DNA of 64,000 bases from Candidatus Woesearchaeota archaeon (GTDB lineage Archaea; Nanobdellota; Nanobdellia; Woesearchaeales; DSVV01). The stretch lies in contig JABHXF010000033.1 of assembly GCA_018657385.1 (NCBI GenBank), positions 1 to 64,000 of the forward strand, written 5' to 3'. Of the stretch, positions 50,649 through 59,679 are shown piece after piece (the first letter of the stretch is position 1; each line of letters opens with the position of its first letter). The notes below the pieces were generated by a model that worked only from the letters and a program-made list of their open reading frames with translations, made no database searches and was not told the DNA's origin. Position numbers and translations under genes: made by a program.

Positions 50649-51134
50649 TCACGTTTTAATATTTTTTGTTGATTTCATATGTTTTTTATTCTTTTGATAT
50701 CTTTTAACAATAAATAAAACTATAAAATAACTTAAAATGGATATGATTATTCCATTTATAATACTACCTACTAAATATCTTCTGCTAAAATTATAGACTA
50801 AATCAACAAACACCAAGTTATATTTAATAACAGGCACTGCTCCAAATAATAAATCTCCAACCTTATGATTTAACCAATAGATTGGTATTGAAACAATTGG
50901 GTTCCAAAATAAAATTGCACCAAATAACGATAGTTTGCTAATCCTTTCAAATATTAAAACTAATAACAAACCAATCAGAATATTAAAACCAGGGGTTGGA
51001 AGAACAGATATGAATGTTCCAATAGCAAATCCTAAAGCAATTGAATGAGGAGTTGTTTTAAGTTTAATTACCTCATTGAAATGATGTTTCATTAAATTTA
51101 TTATCTTTTTCATAATCTCAATAATTATGTTCAT
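50649..51134 (-). CDS. DUF2062 membrane protein
   Basis: The 161-residue protein shows the DUF2062 pattern: TPHSIALGFAIGTFISVLP (near 27-45), then TPGFN, a second helix, and FWNPIVSIPIYW (near 77), with three to four helices. The start may instead be the ATG seven codons later (51113). With the longer start it overlaps the stop of the preceding gene by 17 bp, so translation is probably coupled. Homologues are often near lipid or cell-envelope genes; the activity is unknown. Confidence 0.82.
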   Translation of the reverse strand: MNIIIEIMKKIINLMKHHFNEVIKLKTTPHSIALGFAIGTFISVLPTPGFNILIGLLLVLIFERISKLSLFGAILFWNPIVSIPIYWLNHKVGDLLFGAVPVIKYNLVFVDLVYNFSRRYLVGSIINGIIISILSYFIVLFIVKRYQKNKKHMKSTKNIKT

Positions 51135-51597
51135 CTAATTCATTGTTAGGATCAGTATCTTTATACTTCTCATAGTGATCTCTACATAACTTTCTACCTT
51201 CCCATATCTTAGAAGCCTTTCTTGTGCAATTATAATCTTCACATTCAGTAATTTCTTCATCAGATTCAGACATCCTAAATAGTCTTATTGAATTTAAACT
51301 TAACCTAAATTCTTTTATTAAATAATTAATAATATTTTCATAATCTATATTATATTTATAATCAAAAATAATCTTTACTTTTCTATTCTCTCTTTCTGTA
51401 TCCATTACAATTTTACCGTTTTCTGTGATTATAATTGATATAAAATAATTCTTGTTGATATTATAACTGATAGGTCCATCAACTAATTTTGAAGAAGTAA
51501 TATTCATGAGTTCTTCTAATACTTTGTTTATATATTCCTTTGTAAGCAAGCTTTCATCAATATTTACACATGAAATAAAAGTTATATTATTTTCCAT
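51118..51597 (-). CDS. Hypothetical protein with C-terminal Cys/His cluster
   Basis: The 159-residue protein has an alpha/beta N-terminal part of about 110 residues. The C-terminal ECEDYNCTRKASKIWEG and KLCRDHYEKY offer C-x4-C-x14-C-x2-H spacing that could bind one zinc. The fold of the first part resembles small ACT-like or YhjQ-like domains only loosely, and I do not name it. It shares its 3' end with the DUF2062 gene. Confidence 0.65.
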   Translation of the reverse strand: MENNITFISCVNIDESLLTKEYINKVLEELMNITSSKLVDGPISYNINKNYFISIIITENGKIVMDTERENRKVKIIFDYKYNIDYENIINYLIKEFRLSLNSIRLFRMSESDEEITECEDYNCTRKASKIWEGRKLCRDHYEKYKDTDPNNELDEHNY

Positions 51598-51700
51598 TGA
51601 TAATAGAATGGTGTTATGCTTTTTATACTTTCTCTTAATGTTGTTTTAAACTTTATTGTTTTGCGTAACCTTTATAAACCAATCAATCACTATAGTTTAT

Positions 51701-52618
51701 ATGGCATTTTTAGAAATAATCACTGGCTTTGCTACTCAAGTTTCAGGTTTTCTTCAAACTGGTTTAGGTAAACCTATATTAATTATAATAATTCTGATTT
51801 CAGCACTAATCATTGAAAGGATTGTAAGAAAACTGCTTCATAAATCATTTGAGAAATCATCTAAATTTATTAAAGTTGATCATACTCAATATGCAGTACT
51901 TAAACATATAACAAGCGCAGTTATCTATATGGTTGGTATTGGTGTAGCAATATTTATGATACCAGCCCTTAAAACATTGTCAATATCATTATTTGCAGGG
52001 GCAGGTGTCCTTGCAATAGTTATTGGTTTTGCCTCACAAACTGCATTTTCAAATATTGTTAGTGGTATATTCATTGCAATCTTTAAGCCATTTAGGGTTG
52101 GTGATACTATCCAATTTGGAAGTAATAGTGACAAAAGAGGAACCATAGAAGACATAACTTTAAGACATACCGTTATAAGAAATTTTGAAAATAAAAGATT
52201 TGTTGTTCCAAACTCAATTATTAGTAATGAAATTATTGAAAACTATAACTTAGGGGATGATAAGATCTGTAGGTTTGTAGAATTTGGTATAAGCTATGAT
52301 TCAGATATAGACAAAGCAATGAAAATAATGAGATCAGAAGCTATGAAACATCCTCATCTCTTAGATAATAGAAAAAAAGAAGAAAAAGATAAGGGGATTC
52401 CAGCTGTGGTTATTAGAGTAATTGGCTTTAGTGATAGTTCTGTTAATTTAAGAGCATGGGTTTGGACAAAAGATCCACCATCTGCTTATGAATTAGGCTG
52501 TGATCTGAACAAATCAATAAAAGAAAGGTTTGATAAAGAAGGTATTGAAATTCCTTTCCCTTACAGAACTATTGTCTATAAAGATCAAATCAATAGAGGA
52601 AAGAGATTTAGAAAATGA
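51701..52618 (+). CDS. MscS-family mechanosensitive channel
   Basis: This 305-residue protein has three N-terminal membrane segments. The pore helix is about 95-125 (SISLFAGAGVLAIVIGFASQ), followed by a beta domain (FRVGDTIQFG near 147, TLRHTVIRNFENKRFVVPN near 170) and an alpha/beta C-terminal domain. It releases solutes on hypo-osmotic shock. CTTTATAAACC about 26 nt before the ATG favours this start over an upstream TTG. It overlaps the CorA gene by 4 bp. Confidence 0.92.
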   Translation: MAFLEIITGFATQVSGFLQTGLGKPILIIIILISALIIERIVRKLLHKSFEKSSKFIKVDHTQYAVLKHITSAVIYMVGIGVAIFMIPALKTLSISLFAGAGVLAIVIGFASQTAFSNIVSGIFIAIFKPFRVGDTIQFGSNSDKRGTIEDITLRHTVIRNFENKRFVVPNSIISNEIIENYNLGDDKICRFVEFGISYDSDIDKAMKIMRSEAMKHPHLLDNRKKEEKDKGIPAVVIRVIGFSDSSVNLRAWVWTKDPPSAYELGCDLNKSIKERFDKEGIEIPFPYRTIVYKDQINRGKRFRK

Positions 52619-53556
52619 TTGAAATATTTTATCTTGATAAAAAAGTAAAAAAGGCACAATTGAAAGATTTGCCTAAGTTAAAAAACAATAAGGTATGGAT
52701 TGACATATTTAAGGCAAGTAAAGAAGATATCCTTACTATTGGAAAAATATTTGATATTCATCCTTTGACAGTAGAAGATTTAGTTACCTCAAGTACAAGA
52801 ATAAAAGTAGAAGAGTTTCCAAATTATTTGTTCTGTGTATTTTATGGTCTTCTAAAAACAAAAGACATTGCACTCAAAGAGGTTAATTTTATCCTCGGAA
52901 AAGATTTTCTTATAACTAATCATAATCATGATTCACCTGCTTTTCAAGATCTAAAATCAAATCCTGAAAAGATTGAGTTATTGTTTAATAAAGGTGTGGA
53001 ATTCATATTTCATAGGCTTTTGGATAAAGAAATAGATAATTTTTCTCCAATATTGGAGACAATAGATGATGATATTGAAACTATAGAAGATTCAGTTGCA
53101 AAGAAAGCAGATTCAAAAATGCTTCAGAATATTCTTAAGATGAAACGTAAAGTAATTCTGCTTAAAAAGACTGTTATTCCACAAAGAGAAAAAATCTCAT
53201 TTATTGCTAAAAACGATTATAAGTTTATATCAAAAAAAAGTATACCTTATTTCAGAGATATCTATGATCATTCAATAAGGGTTGCTGACAGTATTGATAA
53301 TTATCGGGAAGCAGTTGGCAATACTTTTGATGTTTATATGTCTACTTTATCTAACAACATGAATGAAGTCATGAAAACATTAAGTATTATTGCTACAATT
53401 GCTTTGCCATTATCTGTTATTTCTGGGATTTATGGAACAAATTTCACAAAACTACCTGGTTCAGGTTTTTTATATGGATTCTGGACAATGATATTTGTAA
53501 TGGTACTTGTATCTGTGGGCATGCTTTTATTTTTTAAGAAAAGAAGATGGTTCTGA
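52615..53556 (+). CDS. CorA-family divalent cation transporter
   Basis: The 313-residue protein has the CorA layout: an N-terminal alpha/beta funnel, a long helix (about 130-250) and two C-terminal membrane helices. The loop between them carries YGTNF (near 278), matching the YGMNF signature with Met to Thr. It likely carries Mg2+ (or Co2+/Zn2+). It starts inside the stop of mscS (ATGA overlap), so the channel and transporter form an operon. Confidence 0.9.
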   Translation: MIEIFYLDKKVKKAQLKDLPKLKNNKVWIDIFKASKEDILTIGKIFDIHPLTVEDLVTSSTRIKVEEFPNYLFCVFYGLLKTKDIALKEVNFILGKDFLITNHNHDSPAFQDLKSNPEKIELLFNKGVEFIFHRLLDKEIDNFSPILETIDDDIETIEDSVAKKADSKMLQNILKMKRKVILLKKTVIPQREKISFIAKNDYKFISKKSIPYFRDIYDHSIRVADSIDNYREAVGNTFDVYMSTLSNNMNEVMKTLSIIATIALPLSVISGIYGTNFTKLPGSGFLYGFWTMIFVMVLVSVGMLLFFKKRRWF

Positions 53557-53600
53557 CTTTTAGTTTAGTTCTTATTTGCTTTATTCTATTAATATAATGG

Positions 53601-53790
53601 TATGTGCATAGCTCCTTTTATGATGTTGTTACTGCCTCAAATTTGTTATAGTGGCATTGTGTTTTTATTATGTTAGGAACTGAAATCCAATTATATACCC
53701 TAACATATTATTTTAGCAAGTTATACTTATGTGATTTCAGCCACTATAACCGGTAGTAACAACATCTCTGTTAGGAGCTATGCATATACA
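53601..53790. other. 190-bp imperfect inverted repeat between corA and a methyltransferase gene
   Basis: The left arm starts TATGTGCATAGCTCC and the right arm ends GGAGCTATGCATATA; next inside, GATGTTGTTACT pairs AGTAACAACATC and TTATAGTGGC pairs GCCACTATAA. In the centre ATGTTAGG/CCTAACAT forms a hairpin whose loop holds CTGAAATC, which can pair with GATTTCAG outside it, a potential pseudoknot. It fills most of a 277-bp gap. A TATA box for the next gene follows at about 53805. Confidence 0.65.
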
Positions 53791-53833
53791 TATAACAACA
53801 AATTTTATATAAAATTACATCAATAAACCAATT

Positions 53834-54583
53834 ATGGAACAAAAACAGTGGGATAAACTTGCTGAAAAGTATCATGATGAAGTAATTAGTCCTTTTTTTG
53901 GAGAAGTTGAAAATCCATTAATTGATGAACTAAAGAAAATTAAAAATAAAAATAATAAAATAGTTGCAGAATTTGGATGTGGTTTGTTTTATTTAGGTGA
54001 AAAATTATCAAAAATGTTTAAACAAGTGCATGCTTCTGATTTTTCTTCTAAAATGGTTAAGAAAGCAAAGGAAGGAAATCTTCAGTTTACTAATATTAAC
54101 CTTGTACAAGAAGATATAAGAAAAATAAATTATAAAAATAAATTTGATGTAATTCTTTCTGTAAACTCCTTATTAATGCCATCTTTAAAAGACATAAGTG
54201 TTTCATTTCAAAACTTACATAATGCATTAAAGAAAAATGGAACTTGTTTTATAATCTTACCATCGATGGAAGCTGTTATTTATCATGGACATTTGTTATT
54301 ACATCAACAATTAGATAAACATGACGAAGCAACAGCAAAAAGAACAGCTAAAGTAATGTTTGAGCTTAATAAATATGATCTGTTCACAGGACATTATACA
54401 GATGGTAAAGACAAGCAAAAGTTTTATTATAAACATGGAATCATGCAATTCATGAAAAAAGCTGGTTTTAATGAAATAAAAATTTCTAAAGTAAAATATC
54501 CTTGGGGAAAAGAAGTAAGTGATTATGAAGATTTTCCTAATGAAGATAAATTATGGGATTGGTTTATCAAAGCAAAGAAATAA
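53834..54583 (+). CDS. SAM-dependent methyltransferase
   Basis: The 249-residue protein is a class I methyltransferase. Motif I is VAEFGCGLFYLGEKL (near 44), followed by VHASDFSSKMVKKA (near 65), FDVILSVNSLLMPS (near 108) and a late GTCFIILPSM strand. The first 35 residues (MEQKQWDKLAEKYHDEVIS) resemble small-molecule methyltransferases. A TATTTATA-like TTTTATATAAAA about 25 nt upstream supports a leaderless start. The acceptor is unknown. Confidence 0.85.
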   Translation: MEQKQWDKLAEKYHDEVISPFFGEVENPLIDELKKIKNKNNKIVAEFGCGLFYLGEKLSKMFKQVHASDFSSKMVKKAKEGNLQFTNINLVQEDIRKINYKNKFDVILSVNSLLMPSLKDISVSFQNLHNALKKNGTCFIILPSMEAVIYHGHLLLHQQLDKHDEATAKRTAKVMFELNKYDLFTGHYTDGKDKQKFYYKHGIMQFMKKAGFNEIKISKVKYPWGKEVSDYEDFPNEDKLWDWFIKAKK

Positions 54584-55159
54584 TTAATATAACCAGCTTA
54601 AACCTTTTTTAACTAATTTTTCTATCTTTTGCTTAGAACTATCATCAAAATTTAATGCTCCACCATATTGAAATACTTTAGTTTTAATACCACAATATTG
54701 TAGAATGTCTTTTTTCATTATTTTTGCTGCTCTTTTCCCCATAAATAAGCATGACATGAAATTATTCGCACCACTTGTTATAAAAACAGCTGCTTTTCTA
54801 CCTTTTAGCAATCCTTTTGGATAACCATTAACAAATTCAAAAGCAAATTTTGAAGTGAAAACACGATCAATAAAACCTTTCATAATAGCTGGCATTGAGT
54901 TCCACCAAACAGGATAAATGAAAATTAGTTTATCTGCATTTGTTATTTGTTTTTGTATTTCTTTGTTTTGCTTTGAAATAGTGTAATTACCTCTTGTATA
55001 ATGTTCTTTTTCATGTAAAAGGGGATCATATTTCATTTTGTATAAATTAAGAAGTACAATGTCTGTTTCTATCTCTTTTAAACTTGCAATTACATTATTT
55101 AGGATCTCAGCACAGTGTCCACCTGTGTCTGGATGTGCATATATTATTAAAGTTTTCAT
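54584..55159 (-). CDS. NAD(P)H quinone-oxidoreductase-like flavoprotein
   Basis: The 191 residues match the flavodoxin-fold family that includes NQO1, KefF and MdaB. Markers are IIYAHPDTGGHCAEI (near 4), FIYPVWWNSMPAIMKGFIDRVF (split by the FMN loop, near 82-104) and ITSGANNFMSCL. It would reduce quinones or other acceptors with FMN and NAD(P)H in the cytoplasm. It is convergent with the methyltransferase gene, the stop codons being directly adjacent. Confidence 0.85.
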   Translation of the reverse strand: MKTLIIYAHPDTGGHCAEILNNVIASLKEIETDIVLLNLYKMKYDPLLHEKEHYTRGNYTISKQNKEIQKQITNADKLIFIYPVWWNSMPAIMKGFIDRVFTSKFAFEFVNGYPKGLLKGRKAAVFITSGANNFMSCLFMGKRAAKIMKKDILQYCGIKTKVFQYGGALNFDDSSKQKIEKLVKKGLSWLY

Positions 55160-55241
55160 TATTATATTTACTTAACTTATTTAGTTAAATATTTTTCTGT
55201 TTATTCTAATGTTTATTAAGGTATAAGTAATTTAATTTTAA

Positions 55242-55592
55242 TTATTCTGAATTTAAACATAAAAACATTGCAAGATCCTCATCTGCCTTTAATGAATGTG
55301 GTGCATTAGCTGGCATAAAAATAAATACACCTGGCTCAAGCTTAATTTCATTATTAAATAATTTGAATGTGCCCTTTCCTTTTAATATTTGAACAAATCC
55401 TGCTTTTGTAGATGTATGTGTATCAATGTCTGTACCTTTTGCTAAATTCATTAATGTATAATTATAATTTTCTGATTTTGCTAATACTCTACTATTTATT
55501 CCACCTTCACTAAAATTCATAATCTCATTTAGATTAATATTAAATCCTTCCTTCATTTGTTCATTTAGATTTTTATTTTTTTCATTTTCCAT
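55242..55592 (-). CDS. Cupin-domain protein
   Basis: The 116-residue protein is one cupin barrel: motif 1 with a GTDIDTHTSTKAGFV segment (near 54) and motif 2 PGVFIFMPANAPHSL (near 89). Only some of the canonical His ligands are present, so metal binding is uncertain. Its first codon follows the ferredoxin stop by 2 bp, so the two are an operon. Such cupins often accompany hybrid-cluster or nitrosative-stress proteins; that link is inferred. Confidence 0.8.
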   Translation of the reverse strand: MENEKNKNLNEQMKEGFNINLNEIMNFSEGGINSRVLAKSENYNYTLMNLAKGTDIDTHTSTKAGFVQILKGKGTFKLFNNEIKLEPGVFIFMPANAPHSLKADEDLAMFLCLNSE

Positions 55593-55594
55593 TT

Positions 55595-56464
55595 TTACAC
55601 CCAGTTTTCATTTACAATATTTCCTTGTATACCAACAACAACTGCTTTTATAGGTATCTTTCTTTCAGCGTTGTCAACTGCTGTCTTTGCTATATGCAAC
55701 AAGCCACCACAACAAGGAACTTCCATAATCATTACAGTTAATGTATTGATTTTTGCTTCATCAATAAGTGCTGTTAATTTTCCAATATAAATTTCTTGTT
55801 CAGAATCAAGCTTTGGACATGCAATTGCTAAACTTTTATCTTTCAAATAATCCTTATGAAAATCAGCTAATGCATATGCTGTACAATCTGCTGCTAATAA
55901 TACATCCTTATTTTGAAAATAAGGTGCATGAGGTGTTACTAAATGTAATTGAACAGGCCATTGTCTTAGTTGAGAAGTTCTTTTTCCTGATTCATCATCT
56001 TCATTATTATCTACATCTTTATTACTAAAATCTTTCATTGCCATGCCTGGACAATTACATTGTTTGTTTCCTGGCTCTTTATCATCATTCATATTCTCTT
56101 CCTCGCTATTTTTTAATGGGTTTTTAATATTATTATCTTCTAAATATTCAAGTGCTTGTTTCAAATATTCATTCTCATTGTGATCTATCATGTGTTGTAA
56201 ATGAGCCTTTACAGTATTCATGCCTTGTTTTACTATTTTTTCCATTACTTTTTTTTCATCATAAGGCTCTGCTTCTCTCTCAACTATTGTTATTGCACCT
56301 TGAGGACAATGGCCTAAGCAATTACCTAAACCATCACAAAATAAATCACTAATTAATCTTGCCTTATTATCTATTATTTGTAAAGCACCTTCATGACAAT
56401 TTGGAATACATAAACCACAACCATTACATTTATCTTCATCTATTTCTACTATTTTTCTTTTCAT
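55595..56464 (-). CDS. 4Fe-4S ferredoxin-domain protein with large C-terminal region
   Basis: The 289-residue protein begins with a two-cluster ferredoxin: CNGCGLCIPNCHEG (near 12) and CDGLGNCLGHCPQG (near 43). About 200 residues follow, with a Cys-rich CNCPGMAM (near 140), LVTPHAPYFQNKDVLLAADCTA (split, near 175-195) and VPCCGGLLHIA (near 249). The C-terminal part resembles proteins found near hybrid cluster protein genes and may be a reductase module. It probably forms an electron-transfer pair with the cupin. Confidence 0.8.
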   Translation of the reverse strand: MKRKIVEIDEDKCNGCGLCIPNCHEGALQIIDNKARLISDLFCDGLGNCLGHCPQGAITIVEREAEPYDEKKVMEKIVKQGMNTVKAHLQHMIDHNENEYLKQALEYLEDNNIKNPLKNSEEENMNDDKEPGNKQCNCPGMAMKDFSNKDVDNNEDDESGKRTSQLRQWPVQLHLVTPHAPYFQNKDVLLAADCTAYALADFHKDYLKDKSLAIACPKLDSEQEIYIGKLTALIDEAKINTLTVMIMEVPCCGGLLHIAKTAVDNAERKIPIKAVVVGIQGNIVNENWV

Positions 56465-56637
56465 TTATGTTTCACCCTTGGTATTACAATTTAATTGATT
56501 AATATAACATATAAGTAAAAAGAAGTTGTTTATAAAACTTAGTCTATGGATTATGTGTTTATCATTTTATTATAACTATAATTTATAAGTTTTGAACTTA
56601 GGACCCATGTTAAATATAATAAAAAAAGAAAAAATTA

Positions 56638-56739
56638 TTGTTAAATCAAGCCTAATATTTTTTGCTTTAGCTAGAGGAAGGCTTGATTAAACAATCCTTC
56701 AAATTTGCCAATTAATATTAAATTTTGGGCAAATTTGAA
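56638..56739. terminator. Paired hairpins between DoxX and ferredoxin genes
   Basis: Hairpin 1 is TTGTTAAATCAAGCCT with AAGGCTTGATTAAACAA (56638-56694). Hairpin 2 is a perfect 12-bp TTCAAATTTGCC/GGCAAATTTGAA (56698-56739). Hairpin 2 touches the stop of the doxX gene. On the minus strand they would be read just after doxX and probably end its transcript or protect its 3' end. The remaining upstream 170 bp shows only promoter-like A/T sequence. Confidence 0.6.
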
Positions 56740-57171
56740 TTACTTACATTTTTTACATAGTAAGTTATCCAAACTAAACTTTCCAGCACCATAACCAAAT
56801 AATAAGACCATTGATGCAAAGAAAACTACTACAAGTTCTCCACCATTAGTAAATGGATTTAAACCATTTGGCATATGTCCCATAATAAAAGCAACAATCA
56901 TTTGGATTCCACCTAAGGCAGCGAACACTCTTGTGAATAATCCTAATGCAATAGCTATTCCACCTACTAATTCAACTAATCCAGCAATAACTCCTAACCA
57001 AACTGGAATACTCATTGCACCAGCGAATCCTGATATAGTAAAATCACTCATGAATCCAAACTTCATTGCACCATGCATTGCAAATAACAATCCAATAATT
57101 ACTCTAAAAACTAAAAAACAATAATCACATTTTTTTTCACATTTCCATAATTTACATATTTCTAATGTCAT
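56740..57171 (-). CDS. DoxX-family membrane protein
   Basis: The 143-residue protein has four membrane helices with the family motifs RVIIGLLFAMHGAMKFG (near 24), IPVWLGVIAGLVELVGGIA (near 55) and LGLFTRVFAAL. Unusually, the N-terminus holds CKLWKCEKKCDYC and the C-terminus CKKC, six Cys at the cytoplasmic ends. DoxX relatives are linked to quinol oxidation or thiol redox, and the Cys pairs suggest a redox or metal role. GAGGTG precedes the ATG. Confidence 0.85.
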   Translation of the reverse strand: MTLEICKLWKCEKKCDYCFLVFRVIIGLLFAMHGAMKFGFMSDFTISGFAGAMSIPVWLGVIAGLVELVGGIAIALGLFTRVFAALGGIQMIVAFIMGHMPNGLNPFTNGGELVVVFFASMVLLFGYGAGKFSLDNLLCKKCK

Positions 57172-57232
57172 CTTTTCACCTCTTTTTTTATTAAATAATT
57201 ATATTTAAATACTAATATATATGTAATTAATC

Positions 57233-58165
57233 TTATTTTTTTATAACTTTATGGCCGCCAAATTGATTTCTCATGGCTGCAATTAGTTTTCCACAAATAT
57301 TTTTCTTAGTTTTACCTGTTTTTGTCTTTGCTGTTCTTGACTTTACCCTCATTAATCTTGCTTGATGTAGTACAGGCATGTCTGCAAGACCTTCTAGTTC
57401 TTTCATCTCGTCTTCAGTTTCTCCTTTTGGAACAGTACAAGATATTTTATCAAGATATCCTTTTGTCTTGAATGATTTCCATAACCAACTTGATAATTTT
57501 CCTGCAATTATACTTCCATTTGCATAAACTTTTGAAACTTCCTTAAGATCAGTATTAAATTTTGGTTTATGTTTTTCTATTGCAAGGAAACCTTCAGCAA
57601 GAGCACTCATCATACCATATTCAATTCCATTATGGACCATCTTAACAAAGTGGCCTGCTCCAGCATTTCCCATGTAACCATAACCATTTTTTGTACACAT
57701 ATCTCTAAAAAGGGATTCCACTTTATTGAAAACTTTCTTGTTTCCTCCAACCATCATACATGCCCCATTTCTTGCTCCTTCCATTCCTCCTGAAGTTCCA
57801 CAGTCAAGAAAATGAATTCCTTTTTTCTTTAATAGTTTGTTTCTTCTTATCGAATCTTTGTAAAAAGAATTACCTCCATCAATAATAATATCACCTTTAT
57901 TAAGCAGAGGGATAAGTTTTGCAATAACCATATCAACTGGTTTCCCTGCCTTTATCATTATCCAAATAACTTTTGGTGTTGTTTTTGAACTTGGTAATTT
58001 TTTCACTAACTCTTCAAGACTATAGGCAGGTATTGCTCCTTTTCTTTTCATCTGTTTTACAGGACCAAATGTACGATTATATGCTACTATTTTGTTTTTT
58101 TTCTCAATAAGATTAAGAACCATATTTGATCCCATTCTTCCTAATCCAATAAATCCTATTTTCAT
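57233..58165 (-). CDS. gnd: 6-phosphogluconate dehydrogenase, decarboxylating (short type)
   Basis: The enzyme oxidises 6-phosphogluconate to ribulose 5-phosphate and CO2 with NAD(P). At 310 residues it is the short form. It shows GFIGLGRMGSNM (near 4), DGGNSFYKDS (near 97), the catalytic region GTSGGMEGARNGACMMVGG (near 119) and VKMVHNGIEYGMM (near 170). It lies 18 bp after zwf in an operon tkt-zwf-gnd. AT-rich codon use matches the neighbours. Confidence 0.95.
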   Translation of the reverse strand: MKIGFIGLGRMGSNMVLNLIEKKNKIVAYNRTFGPVKQMKRKGAIPAYSLEELVKKLPSSKTTPKVIWIMIKAGKPVDMVIAKLIPLLNKGDIIIDGGNSFYKDSIRRNKLLKKKGIHFLDCGTSGGMEGARNGACMMVGGNKKVFNKVESLFRDMCTKNGYGYMGNAGAGHFVKMVHNGIEYGMMSALAEGFLAIEKHKPKFNTDLKEVSKVYANGSIIAGKLSSWLWKSFKTKGYLDKISCTVPKGETEDEMKELEGLADMPVLHQARLMRVKSRTAKTKTGKTKKNICGKLIAAMRNQFGGHKVIKK

Positions 58166-58183
58166 TTTTTCACCATTATTTTT

Positions 58184-59635
58184 TTATTTCACTTTCAGAT
58201 GCCATTCTCTATTATCTTTCTCTATTAACTTATCAGCTTCTTTAGGATATGTTCCTATTTTATATTTATGAAGTTTTGTCTTCTTATTTTTTATTGTTCT
58301 GTTAATTGAATTTTTAATCTTATCAATAATTTTCCATTGTTGCTCAATTTCATCTGTTCTTACAAAAGTAGATTGGTCCCCTATAATTACATCATTTAGT
58401 AAATTTTCATATGCAACTGGACTTCCAGGGCCAAAAGTGCATTCATGACAAAAATCCATTTTTACTGAGGTTATATCAGGTTTTCCTGGGATTTTTGCAT
58501 TGAGTTGAATATAAAATCCTTCTTCAGGTTGTATTTGTATTACCATATAATTTGGTTTGAAATTACATACATTGCTGAATAAAAGACATGGTGCTTCCTT
58601 GAATTGTACATAAATTGAAGTAATTTTATTCTTCATTTTTTTGCCTGTGATAAAATAAAAAGGAACATTTTTCCATCTTCTATTTTTGATAAACATTTTA
58701 GTTGCAGCAAAAGTTTCTGTTGATGAAGCTTTGCTAATTACTTTTTCTTTAGTATAACCTATGTATTGACCAACAACAGTATCTTCTTTAATTTTTGATG
58801 GCTTTATAGATTTTAAAATTTTAACTTTCTTATCTCTTATATAATCACCAGTCAGCTTTTTTGGTGTATCCATTGTTGCAAGAGATAGCATTTGCATCAT
58901 ATGATTTTGCATGACATCTCTTATTGCACCATATTTGTCATAAAATGCTCCTCTTTCCTCAATACCAACATCTTCACTAAGAATAATTTGTACATGATCA
59001 ATATGTTTTTTGTTCCATAATGGTTCAAGAATTGTGTTTGTAAATCTTGCTACTGCAATATTTTGGATTAATTCTTTTCCAAGGTAATGGTCAATTCTAT
59101 ATATCTGTTTTTCTTTAAAGACCTTTGTTATGCATTTGTTGATTTGTTTTGCAGATTTTAAATCGTGACCAAATGGTTTTTCAAATACTACTTTTGTCCA
59201 GTTTTTCTTAAACCCTTGTTTTTTTCTTCTTTTTTCTTTTGTTAAACCACATTTGCTAAGATTGTCAGCAATTACTTTAAAATGAGATGGTAGTGTAGCA
59301 AGATAAAATATTCTATTCCCTGGAAGTTTATGTTTTTTCTCAATAGATTTTGTAAATTCTTCAAGCTTGCAAAATCCTATATTATTATAGAAATCTGCCT
59401 GAAAATAATACATTCTTTTTTCTAATGTTGACCATGTTTTTTTATTAAGCTTTTCTACATACTTTTTTGATTTTTTAAGAATAAGTTTAGGATTTGAATG
59501 TGCTCTTCCAACTCCAACTATTGCAAAATCTTTTATTTTTTTATTTGCAACTAGATTATGTATTGCTGGAATTAATTTCTTTTTTGTAAGATCTCCTGTT
59601 GCACCTAAAATGACAATCAAACATTTGTCTTCCAT
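58184..59635 (-). CDS. zwf: Glucose-6-phosphate dehydrogenase
   Basis: The enzyme oxidises glucose 6-phosphate to 6-phosphogluconolactone with NAD(P), the entry of the oxidative pentose phosphate pathway. The 483 residues have GATGDLTKKK (near 11), the active-site signature RIDHYLGKE (near 178), EKPFGHDLKSA (near 151) and the C-terminal CNFKPNYMVIQIQP. AGGAGG precedes the ATG. The gene lies between tkt and gnd. No separate lactonase gene is seen. Confidence 0.95.
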   Translation of the reverse strand: MEDKCLIVILGATGDLTKKKLIPAIHNLVANKKIKDFAIVGVGRAHSNPKLILKKSKKYVEKLNKKTWSTLEKRMYYFQADFYNNIGFCKLEEFTKSIEKKHKLPGNRIFYLATLPSHFKVIADNLSKCGLTKEKRRKKQGFKKNWTKVVFEKPFGHDLKSAKQINKCITKVFKEKQIYRIDHYLGKELIQNIAVARFTNTILEPLWNKKHIDHVQIILSEDVGIEERGAFYDKYGAIRDVMQNHMMQMLSLATMDTPKKLTGDYIRDKKVKILKSIKPSKIKEDTVVGQYIGYTKEKVISKASSTETFAATKMFIKNRRWKNVPFYFITGKKMKNKITSIYVQFKEAPCLLFSNVCNFKPNYMVIQIQPEEGFYIQLNAKIPGKPDITSVKMDFCHECTFGPGSPVAYENLLNDVIIGDQSTFVRTDEIEQQWKIIDKIKNSINRTIKNKKTKLHKYKIGTYPKEADKLIEKDNREWHLKVK

Positions 59636-59679
59636 ATTTAACCTCCTTTTTATGTTTTAATGAATAAATATTAAATAGT

